Positions 6,181 through 12,041 of a stretch of DNA of 12,041 nt are shown piece by piece. Origin of the DNA: an uncultured Eubacterium sp. (GTDB lineage: Bacteria; Bacillota; Clostridia; Lachnospirales; Lachnospiraceae); the NCBI GenBank assembly GCA_900545725.1, contig URAI01000076.1, positions 1 to 12,041 on the forward strand, written 5' to 3'. Positions within the stretch are counted from its first letter, which is position 1. Every line of letters begins with the position of its first letter. The notes under the pieces were generated by a model. That model searched no databases. It worked only from the letters and a program-made list of their open reading frames with translations, and was not told the origin of the DNA. The translations under genes and the position numbers were made by a program.

Positions 6181-8040
6181 ATGTGTGGAATTGCAGGCTT
6201 TTATAATAATAATGCAGAATTTCTTTCACAGCCGCAGCAATATGAGGATATATTAACACATATGGCACAGGCGCTAAGGCACAGGGGACCTGATGATAAT
6301 GGAAGTATTCTTTGTGGTAAATGCGGTCTTTCGCATACAAGACTTGCTATTATTGATCCTGAAAATGCAGTCCAGCCTATGACAAAAGAATTATCAATGT
6401 ATCATTATCATATTGTATATAATGGTGAGATTTATAACCTTAAAGAATTAAAAACAGCACTTAAAGAAAGAGGTGTTACACCTGTTACAGATTCGGATAC
6501 GGAGGTATTATTACTGTCTTTTATTGAATTTGGCGCATATTTTATAAAAAAAGCCGATGGAATATTTGCAATGGCAGTATATGACGAACGTCACAGTACA
6601 TTGACATTATTCAGGGACAGTTTTGGAGTGAAACCGTTATTTTATACATTTTTAAATGATAATACATTTGTATTTAGTTCAGAAATTAAAGGTCTGTTTT
6701 GTTATCCTGGTGTTGGGCATACAATTGACAGAAACGGACTGAATGAAATATTAGGACTTGGACCTGCAAGGACACCGGGAAGTGGAGTGTTTAAAAATAT
6801 ATTTGAGGTTATGCCGGGGTCTTATCTTACAATTACTCCATCAGGCGTGCATACAACATTATATTACCGCCTTGAGAGCCAGCCACATACAGATTCATAT
6901 GAAACAACGCTTGAAAAGGTGAGGTTTTATGTCACTGATGCAATACGTCGTCAGATGGTATCAGATGTTCCTATATGTACATTTTTATCAGGTGGAGTGG
7001 ATTCAAGTGTTGTATCTGCCATATGTGCAAAGGAAATGAAGAAAGATAATGAGAGACTTAAGACATTCTCATTTGATTTTGTAAATAATTCACAGTATTT
7101 TAAAGCAAATACATTCCAGCCGTCCATGGACAAACCATTTGTTGAAAAAATGGTAGAGTATCTTGATTCAGACCATACTTATCTTGAGTGTGATAATCTT
7201 ACACAGGCGGATTATCTGTATCGTTCTGTTGCGGCGCATGACCTTCCATGCATGGCTGATATAGATTCTTCACTATTGTATTTTTGTGAAAAGGTCAGCC
7301 AATCACACAAGGTAGTACTTACAGGAGAGTGTGCAGATGAGGTGTTTGGCGGATATCCGTGGTTTCATAAAGAAGAATTTCTAAAGAATAACACATTTCC
7401 GTGGACACCATCATTACAGCCAAGAAAGGCATTATTATCAAAAGAAATATTATTAAAGCTACATATGGATGATTATGTAAAAAATGCATATGATAATGCA
7501 ATAAATGAAATAGATATACTTCCTAAAGAAAATGAGATACAGACCAGCCGTCGCCGTATAAGTTATCTGAATATACGTTTTTTTATGCAGACATTGTTAA
7601 ACAGAATGGATCGCACAAGCATGAGCTGCGGACTTGAAGCAAGAGTTCCATTTGCAGACAGACGGCTTGTTGATTATGTATTTAATATTCCGTGGGAGAT
7701 GAAGACAAAAGATGGTATTGTGAAAAATATTCTAAGAAGCTCCTGCCAGGGACTTCTTCCGGATGAGATATTATTCAGACGTAAAAGTCCCTATCCTAAG
7801 ACATATAATCCATATTATGAAGAACTGCTGACTTCAAGACTTAAAAAAGTTATGGAACAAAAAGACAGTGTAGTTAATTATCTTTTTGATAAGGACAGTC
7901 TTAAAAATTTTGTTGAAAATCCCAAGGATTATGCAAAGCCATGGTATGGACAGTTAATGGCAGGTCCACAGATGATGGCATATATATTGCAGATAGATTA
8001 TTTCTTCAAATACTATAATGTACAGCTTGAGGATATATGA
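6181..8040 (+). CDS. asnB: Glutamine-hydrolysing asparagine synthetase
   Basis: A 619-residue cytosolic enzyme that converts aspartate, glutamine and ATP to asparagine, glutamate, AMP and PPi. Cys2 becomes the N-terminal glutaminase nucleophile after Met removal, which fixes the start at 6181 (RBS GGAGA at 6171-6175) rather than an in-frame ATG 12 bases earlier. Glutaminase motifs are RHRGPDD (33-39), HTRLAIIDP (52-60), NGEIYN (81-86) and SDTE (105-108). The synthetase half has the PP-loop LSGGVDSS (269-276), ECADEVFGG (383-391) and RMDRTSMSCGLEARVPF (475-491). All catalytic elements are intact and the length is normal for the clostridial AsnB type, so a true asparagine synthetase is favoured over a lasso-peptide cyclase homologue. 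Its stop codon overlaps the start of a possible small ORF (8037-8171). Confidence 0.95.
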   Translation: MCGIAGFYNNNAEFLSQPQQYEDILTHMAQALRHRGPDDNGSILCGKCGLSHTRLAIIDPENAVQPMTKELSMYHYHIVYNGEIYNLKELKTALKERGVTPVTDSDTEVLLLSFIEFGAYFIKKADGIFAMAVYDERHSTLTLFRDSFGVKPLFYTFLNDNTFVFSSEIKGLFCYPGVGHTIDRNGLNEILGLGPARTPGSGVFKNIFEVMPGSYLTITPSGVHTTLYYRLESQPHTDSYETTLEKVRFYVTDAIRRQMVSDVPICTFLSGGVDSSVVSAICAKEMKKDNERLKTFSFDFVNNSQYFKANTFQPSMDKPFVEKMVEYLDSDHTYLECDNLTQADYLYRSVAAHDLPCMADIDSSLLYFCEKVSQSHKVVLTGECADEVFGGYPWFHKEEFLKNNTFPWTPSLQPRKALLSKEILLKLHMDDYVKNAYDNAINEIDILPKENEIQTSRRRISYLNIRFFMQTLLNRMDRTSMSCGLEARVPFADRRLVDYVFNIPWEMKTKDGIVKNILRSSCQGLLPDEILFRRKSPYPKTYNPYYEELLTSRLKKVMEQKDSVVNYLFDKDSLKNFVENPKDYAKPWYGQLMAGPQMMAYILQIDYFFKYYNVQLEDI

Positions 8041-8171
8041 TTAAGAGCGTTATAAAAACAGAGATATCAGCAAATATATGCGGACTTTTATATATGAATA
8101 ATTATATTATAAAGACAGACCACATAGAAATACTGACTTGGACGGCTGTGATTAATAAAACATGCAAGTGA
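8037..8171 (+). CDS. Possible 44-residue peptide overlapping the asnB stop
   Basis: An ATG at 8037 overlaps the asnB stop codon (ATGA), the geometry of translational coupling, and GAGGA sits just upstream at 8029-8033. The 3-base spacing from that RBS is short. The frame is open for 44 codons to the TGA at 8169-8171. The peptide is basic at its N terminus, has Cys at 15 and 43, and matches nothing I recognise. Chance ORFs of this length are not rare, so it is listed as a candidate only. Confidence 0.3.
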   Translation: MIKSVIKTEISANICGLLYMNNYIIKTDHIEILTWTAVINKTCK

Positions 8172-8181
8172 TTTTCCTACG

Positions 8182-8228
8182 TTGTGTTTTGAGAAAAAAT
8201 ATGAACACAATCAATTAAGTTTTTCTCA
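8182..8228 (+). ncRNA. Two interlocking complementary arms (pseudoknot or alternative hairpins)
   Basis: TTGTGTT (8182-8188) pairs with AACACAA (8204-8210). Inside that loop, TGAGAAAAA (8190-8198) pairs perfectly with TTTTTCTCA (8220-8228). The arms interleave, so the RNA would form either an H-type pseudoknot or one of two exclusive hairpins. The connecting segments are 1, 5 and 9 bases; the 1-base crossing is tight for a 9-bp stem, so alternative hairpins are likelier. It lies just after the small ORF and before a terminator-like hairpin. It matches no known riboswitch class I recognise. Confidence 0.35.
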
Positions 8229-8257
8229 TCTGAATGTTCTTATAGTATACCGGACAT

Positions 8258-8332
8258 GGCATAAATCTTCTTTGTTAAAATGTTATTTCATCAATTACAT
8301 TATATCAAATGAACCAGGTTTATGCCTTTTTT
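8258..8332 (+). terminator. Terminator-like stem after asnB, with long loop
   Basis: GGCATAAATCT (8258-8268) pairs with AGGTTTATGCC (8316-8326) over 11 positions including one G-U, and TTTTTT follows at 8327-8332. The 47-base loop contains a further 5-bp hairpin (8287-8291 with 8309-8313). It is the best candidate for the end of the asnB transcript. From here to 8420 I see no gene. Confidence 0.6.
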
Positions 8333-8420
8333 ATTGGCTGAAATATTGAATTTTCAAGGTTCAACAGACTTTACAAATCCAATTTAAATATTGCTTTTTT
8401 ATTCAAATGTGGATATTATA

Positions 8421-8503
8421 AAGAGTGTGTATTTATATATAAAGTATGAAAGACAATTATAAATTTACACTCTTAAAAGTTTGCACAATGAAAAATTTTA
8501 CAC
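8421..8503 (+). promoter_or_regulatory. Operator-like repeats upstream of the SGNH esterase gene
   Basis: AAGAGTGTGTATTTATA (8421-8437) is complementary at 15 of 17 positions to 8458-8474, with a 20-base spacer. The heptamer TTTRCAC recurs at 8464-8470, 8480-8486 and 8497-8503, in one orientation and 16-17 bases apart. Such phased copies suggest binding of a regulator, for example an AraC-type or two-component activator responding to sugars. No standard promoter boxes are clear in the stretch, which would fit dependence on an activator. The RBS GGAGGA (8510-8515) follows directly. Confidence 0.4.
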
Positions 8504-8523
8504 TGAATTGGAGGACATAAAAG

Positions 8524-9984
8524 ATGAACGGTTTAGAGAAAAAACATACATTATGGGTAATTGGAGATTCAACCTTAAGCTGTTTTGCAGATAAATATTA
8601 TTATCCACGATATGGATATGGTACGATGCTTAAAGAATATTTAGATGATACATTTGAAGTCAGAAATATTGCACTTTCAGGAAGAAGCAGCAAAAGTTAT
8701 ACAACAGAGCCTGAATATAAGCAGTTATTAGCCGGGATGAAGAACGGGGATTTCCTGATAATAGGTTTTGGACATAATGATGAAAAGACAGAAAAAGACA
8801 GATTCACAGATGCAAATGGAGATTATACAATAGAAGGTTCATTTGCACACTCTCTTTATACCAATTATATAGTGCCGGCAGATAAGTCCGGGACAAACGT
8901 TATATTGTGTACGCCTATAGTAAGAAGAACACCGGATGGCAGCTGGAAGAATGTACTTCTTCATGTTACAGATGATGCGGCTGGGTTTAATGGCGGAGAT
9001 TATCCGGAAGCGATAAGAAAGCTTGGAGAACAGCTTAATATCCCGGTTGTAGATATGACAGAGATTACTAAGAAGTTATATGATAAGCTTGGAGCTGATG
9101 AAACAATATATCTTCATGCGTGGACATCGGACAAACCTATCAGTGTTGATAATACTCATACCAATATATGGGGAGCAAGAGTTAATGCTTACAATGTATT
9201 AAAGACTGTACAATCGCTTAATATAGATGGAATAAGTGAACACGTAGTAATAGATGCTGCATCCGATATTCTTTCAAAAGATAAATATCTTAAACCAAAC
9301 AGCGAATATGTTCCAACAGTATTTTCATCAGATTTAGAGGATAGTGAGCTTTGGGAAGATATTAATGGCTGGAAGGGAACTATATTCGGCGACTTTGGAG
9401 AACAGGAAGACAAAGCTGAGTATAAGAAGAGTTTTACACTTGAAAAGGCAGCAGATGGTAATATCCATATAGCTGTTAAGAACAATGCAGGAAAGATTTC
9501 AGCTGTATCAGACGGTATAGCGATGTATTATAAGAAAGTGGATTCTGATAAAAACTTCATATTATCTGCAAAGCTTCGTATCAATGATTATGCTTTAAAT
9601 GATCAGGTGTCTTTTGGACTTATGGTAAGAGATGATATGTATATTGATAAACCAACATCAGATGTCCTTGGAGATTATGTTGCAGCAGCACCGCTTATGC
9701 TTACACATGAGGATAAGGCATGGAACTGTTTTGCAAGAAAGAGCAGCAGGCTTACACAAGGTGGTACATGCACTAAAAAATATAATGCGGGTGATGTTAT
9801 TGATGTAAGAATTGAAAGCTCAAGTGACGGATATGCATGTACATTTGCTGATGAAGATACGATAACAGGTGGTTTTGATTTTAAGCTCACAAGCATAGAT
9901 TCTGAACATGTATATGTTGGAATGTTTGCTGCAAGAAATGCAGATGTGACATTTATGGATGTTAAGCTTGAGTATGTATTATAA
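8524..9984 (+). CDS. SGNH/GDSL esterase, rhamnogalacturonan acetylesterase-like, with C-terminal beta-rich domain
   Basis: A 486-residue protein. The N-terminal domain (about 8-235) has the SGNH blocks: GDST with nucleophile Ser16, a block II glycine at 53, GFGHND (81-86) with Asn85, and DNTH (209-212) supplying the catalytic Asp and His. This arrangement fits the CE12-type esterases that remove acetyl groups from rhamnogalacturonan or related pectins. Residues about 265-486 form a second, beta-rich domain resembling a concanavalin-A-like (jelly-roll) fold. No signal peptide is present, so it probably acts in the cytoplasm on imported oligosaccharides. The RBS GGAGGA at 8510-8515 supports this start. 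It is a single-gene unit with its own terminator. The substrate is inferred from family only; a xylan or other acetylated sugar is possible. Confidence 0.82.
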   Translation: MNGLEKKHTLWVIGDSTLSCFADKYYYPRYGYGTMLKEYLDDTFEVRNIALSGRSSKSYTTEPEYKQLLAGMKNGDFLIIGFGHNDEKTEKDRFTDANGDYTIEGSFAHSLYTNYIVPADKSGTNVILCTPIVRRTPDGSWKNVLLHVTDDAAGFNGGDYPEAIRKLGEQLNIPVVDMTEITKKLYDKLGADETIYLHAWTSDKPISVDNTHTNIWGARVNAYNVLKTVQSLNIDGISEHVVIDAASDILSKDKYLKPNSEYVPTVFSSDLEDSELWEDINGWKGTIFGDFGEQEDKAEYKKSFTLEKAADGNIHIAVKNNAGKISAVSDGIAMYYKKVDSDKNFILSAKLRINDYALNDQVSFGLMVRDDMYIDKPTSDVLGDYVAAAPLMLTHEDKAWNCFARKSSRLTQGGTCTKKYNAGDVIDVRIESSSDGYACTFADEDTITGGFDFKLTSIDSEHVYVGMFAARNADVTFMDVKLEYVL

Positions 9985-10001
9985 TTATATAATTTTTTAA
10001 G

Positions 10002-10055
10002 ATGGATATTGTTTAGTTAAAGAATTTAATATTCTTAAATGATATCCATTTTTTT
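10002..10055 (+). terminator. Strong intrinsic terminator after the esterase gene
   Basis: ATGGATAT (10002-10009) pairs with ATATCCAT (10042-10049), and the helix continues inward through two G-U pairs to about 10014/10037. An inner hairpin (10020-10025 with 10031-10036) caps it. Seven Ts follow at 10049-10055. It separates the esterase unit from the decayed genes downstream. Confidence 0.9.
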
Positions 10056-10176
10056 CTGTTTATTATTTATGAAGTTTATTATAAAGATAAATGTATTTAA
10101 GAGTTAAATAAAATAAAGAGATATGATAATATTACAATGAAAGTTATTTATAAAGGCAATTTAAACAGAGATAAAT

Positions 10177-10180
10177 GGAG
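10177..10180 (+). promoter_or_regulatory. RBS selecting the start of the first decayed gene
   Basis: GGAG lies 7 bases before the ATG at 10188. The earlier in-frame ATG at 10137 has no comparable RBS, so 10188 was probably the original start. Confidence 0.55.
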
Positions 10181-10187
10181 AAAAGAA

Positions 10188-10745
10188 ATGAAGTATATAG
10201 AAGTAATAGAAGATTTTTTTGGACAGCAGGAAGAGGATACGAAAAAAGCATACAGGAAAAAAATATATTCGTTTATGGAATATACAATAGAAAAAAAGAT
10301 GCAACAGATTCTAATTATGTGATAGCCGCTTTGGAAAAATGTTTATAAACGGTTATTGTATTCATCTACAGGATAAATTAAAGATTCAGATGGATAATTA
10401 TATACAGTTTAGGCAGCGTGTTGACATGAATAAAGAAAACAAAAATTTATTTATAGATTTCAAACGTGTAGAAAAGAAAAAATGGATAATACAATGATGT
10501 TTTTTATTTTAAAAAATGTTATAGGTACGAATCAGTCAACAGCAGTTGCTAAATATGCTATTATTGATATGATTAAGTCTGGTTTGCCGGTATACATAAT
10601 TAAAGAATTTACAGGATATAAGAATGATATTTGTAATCATTGTCAGGAAATTGTGGATGGAGAAGATGGACCGGCTTCAAGGCAGGAAAAAAACAGAATG
10701 TTAGATAGTATATTTAGAAAATCAAATTTAAGTGATGTATATTAA
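10188..10745 (+). pseudogene. Frameshifted gene of unknown function, weakly integrase-like
   Basis: One gene of about 186 codons appears split over three frames. The frame from 10188 ends at 10322. Sense continues in the next frame (10298-10345), then in a third (10339-10494), then from 10482 to the stop at 10745. Each change equals loss of one A, and each falls at an A-run: 10291-10297, 10335-10339 and 10477-10482. Restored, the junctions read smoothly (EKKDATDSNY, LEKMFINGYC, EKKKMDNT). The N-terminal part (IEDFF..., then TKKAYRKKIYSFMEY) recalls the SAM-like core-binding domain of tyrosine recombinases. The last part (MIKSGLPVYIIKEFTGYKND) recalls the region near their active site, but the catalytic Arg, His and Tyr are not evident. 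The family is therefore not assigned. It lies directly upstream of the broken methyltransferase gene, with a 44-base gap. Confidence 0.65.
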
Positions 10746-10789
10746 ATGGAATTTAATATACATGAATCGGAAATGAGGATAATTAAATT

Positions 10790-11361
10790 ATGTTTACAAC
10801 AATAGAATTATTTGCAGGAGCTGGAGGGATTGCATTAGAAGTTGAAAGAGCTGGCTTTAAAACTTTGGGGTTTGTTGAGGCTGATAAAGATGCATGTGAG
10901 ACTTTAAAGTTTAATAGACCATCATAGAATGTAATATGCGATGACATAGCAAATGTATCTTGCGGAAATTTGGAAAAAAATTTCGATATAAAAAAGGTGA
11001 TTTGGATTTGTTATCGGGTGGTGCACCATGTCAGGCATTTTCATATGCAGGTAAAAGACTTGGATTAGAAGATGCAAGAGGAACATTATTTTATCACTAT
11101 GCATTATTTTTGGAAAAATTGCAACCTAAAATGTTTTTGTTTGAAAATGTAAAAGGGCTGCTTACGCATGACCATGGTAAAACATATAATACAATGCTGG
11201 ACATTTTTGAATCGGCTGGATATGAAATACAAAAAAAGGTACTTTATGCGTAGGATTATGGAGTCGCACAAAAGAGAGAACGATTAATTACAATAGGAAT
11301 AAGAAAGGATTTGAAAGAAAAATTAAAATTTGAAGTTGTGGAGGTAGAAAAACATGTATAG
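10790..11361 (+). pseudogene. C5-cytosine DNA methyltransferase remnant, interrupted and truncated
   Basis: The frame starting at 10790 (RBS GAGGA at 10775-10779) encodes motif I (ELFAGAGGIALEVERAGF), motif II (FVEADKDAC), then a TAG at 10925-10927, then NVICDDIA. One A is missing at 10974-10980 or 10990-10995. The next frame carries catalytic motif IV (GGAPCQAFSYAGKRLGL, with the PCQ cysteine) and FLFENVKGLL, then a TAG at 11251-11253, then DYGVAQKRERLITIGIR (motif VIII). The frame ends at 11361 after about 190 codons. Functional enzymes are about 320-420 residues, so the target recognition domain and motifs IX-X are gone. Homologues generally have Trp at both TAG positions (my recollection of the family), pointing to two TGG-to-TAG changes. 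No restriction endonuclease gene is visible. Its 3' end overlaps the VanZ-like start by 8 bases and includes that gene's RBS, suggesting a deletion joint. Confidence 0.9.
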
Positions 11362-11947
11362 AATATATAGTGCACTTATCGAAATTGTTGCGGCAGCTGT
11401 TTTTATAATTCCTATTTGGTGCATATATAACAAGTTATGTTTTCATAGCTGGAAACGAACTATTATTTATATGGTATTTGGGTTTTATTTTACTGCAGTC
11501 TTAGCACTTGTAGGCTTTCCTAATATAGCATCCCTGAAAATTGATTTTGCAGTGAACGTTATCCCGTTTTTGGATATGGTTTCGGATTTCATTAATGCTT
11601 GTTTGAATATACTTTTATTTGTTCCATTTGGTTTCTTTTTGCCGATATTGTGGGATAAATTTAGAAACATTAAAAATATTGCCTTAATGGGATTTATAGT
11701 TACAAGTTTAATTGAAATATCACAGATTTTTACTTTTAGAACCAGTGATATAAACGATATTATTACAAATACTGTTGGTACTATAATTGGATATTTTATT
11801 GTACATAGGATAACTGATAATTTTACGAAGCGAATCTATTCAAATTCAAAAATGGGTGACTTTTACATAATATGTGTATCTGTAGCACTTATTATGTTCT
11901 TCCTTCAACCATTTATTTCATCATTGTTATGGAAAATGGTGCTGTAA
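11354..11947 (+). CDS. VanZ-like family membrane protein
   Basis: A 197-residue membrane protein with about five to six hydrophobic segments (near 5-25, 34-55, 83-100, 106-126, 136-152 and 169-192). The VanZ-like core is recognisable from NILLFVPFGFFLPIL (85-99) and from the following helix and loop IEISQIFTFRTSDINDI (120-136), with the conserved Glu, Gln, Arg and Asp residues. VanZ itself gives low-level teicoplanin resistance, but most family members are uncharacterised, so no resistance role is claimed. GGAGG at 11340-11344 lies 9 bases before the ATG, giving a good start. The gene starts inside the end of the broken methyltransferase frame, yet is intact, so it likely remains expressed. 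The terminator at 11993-12041 ends its unit. Confidence 0.85.
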   Translation: MYRIYSALIEIVAAAVFIIPIWCIYNKLCFHSWKRTIIYMVFGFYFTAVLALVGFPNIASLKIDFAVNVIPFLDMVSDFINACLNILLFVPFGFFLPILWDKFRNIKNIALMGFIVTSLIEISQIFTFRTSDINDIITNTVGTIIGYFIVHRITDNFTKRIYSNSKMGDFYIICVSVALIMFFLQPFISSLLWKMVL

Positions 11948-11952
11948 CTTCC

Positions 11953-11972
11953 AGTTTTCCACTCTGAAAACT
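11953..11972. repeat. Small hairpin after the VanZ-like gene
   Basis: AGTTTTC (11953-11959) pairs with GAAAACT (11966-11972) around a 6-base loop. No T-run follows. It may stabilise the transcript end or be the edge of an inserted segment. Confidence 0.4.
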
Positions 11973-11992
11973 TAACTGAATAACCCCAGCAC

Positions 11993-12041
11993 AAACCGCT
12001 GCTACATGGAAGCCAACAAACCATGCAACAGCGGTTTTTCT
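11993..12041 (+). terminator. Intrinsic terminator at the right edge
   Basis: AAACCGCTG (11993-12001) pairs perfectly with CAGCGGTTT (12029-12037), continuing into TTTTT at 12035-12039. The loop holds an inner CATGG/CCATG stem (12005-12009 with 12021-12025). The segment is richer in G and C than the VanZ-like gene it follows. Confidence 0.85.

Noticed and set aside
6181..8040. AsnB-like enzyme acting as a lasso-peptide cyclase
   Set aside because: The glutaminase half is fully intact, the length is normal for biosynthetic AsnB, and no leader peptidase, recognition protein or transporter of a lasso cluster is nearby.
8341..8365. TTGAATTTTCAA palindrome (8346-8357) as an operator for the esterase gene
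   Set aside because: The arms are only 5 bp in very AT-rich DNA and it lies about 170 bases upstream; too weak to list as a site.
10290..10500. Programmed ribosomal frameshifting as the reason for the split gene
   Set aside because: Three shifts in one short gene without slippery heptamer-plus-structure signals, and a neighbour with stop codons and truncation, fit decay better.
1..12041. Reverse-strand ORFs of 60-134 codons lying inside the + strand genes
   Set aside because: They lack RBSs and recognisable domains and mirror the coding frames of the real genes; no tRNA, rRNA, CRISPR array or complete insertion sequence was seen on either strand.

Overview
The window reads as chromosome of a low-G+C Firmicute, most likely a Lachnospiraceae-type gut or rumen clostridium (Lachnospira, Butyrivibrio or Roseburia relatives). 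This is an inference from composition (about one third G+C by eye, heavy use of ATA and AGA codons), strong AGGAGG-type ribosome binding sites, and gene content that includes a putative pectin-side-chain deacetylase. Every gene I can support is on the + strand.

Layout. Positions 1-80 are a more GC-rich, hairpin-bearing stretch whose parent gene lies outside the window. A cytoplasmic CBS-pair/CorC-domain protein (161-1024) is followed by a terminator-like hairpin and a diguanylate cyclase with a GGDEF core and no canonical I-site (1111-2904). Next come the permease (2927-3682) and ATPase (3829-4407) of a NitT/TauT-type ABC importer with no binding-protein gene beside them. A strong TTGACA-17-TAAAAT promoter drives the acetolactate synthase regulatory subunit ilvN (4658-5149) and a lipoprotein of unknown role (5177-5926), ending at a 12-bp terminator. 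Glutamine-dependent asparagine synthetase asnB (6181-8040) is followed, with an ATGA overlap, by a possible 44-codon ORF. After it come two mutually exclusive RNA helices and another terminator-like hairpin. An SGNH/GDSL esterase with a second beta-rich domain (8524-9984) has a repeat-rich upstream region and a strong terminator.

The right-hand 2 kb (about 10.1-12.0 kb) looks accessory. Two adjacent genes are broken: an unrecognised one (10188-10745) and a C5-cytosine DNA methyltransferase (10790-11361). Between them they carry four reading-frame changes, each equivalent to loss of one A from an A-run, and two in-frame TAG codons where the family suggests TGG. The methyltransferase also lacks its recognition domain and C-terminal motifs, and its open frame runs into the start of an intact VanZ-like membrane protein gene (11354-11947), followed by a terminator at the window edge. 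I read this as the remnant of a modification (perhaps restriction-modification) locus joined to an unrelated gene by deletion.

The metabolic genes form several short transcription units (c-di-GMP signalling, nutrient uptake, branched-chain amino acid and asparagine synthesis, polysaccharide deacetylation) rather than one pathway. No rRNA, tRNA, CRISPR array or complete mobile element is visible. The most useful leads are the pattern of decay at 10.2-11.4 kb, the asnB-coupled small ORF and structured 3' region at 8.0-8.35 kb, and the repeat array in front of the esterase gene.
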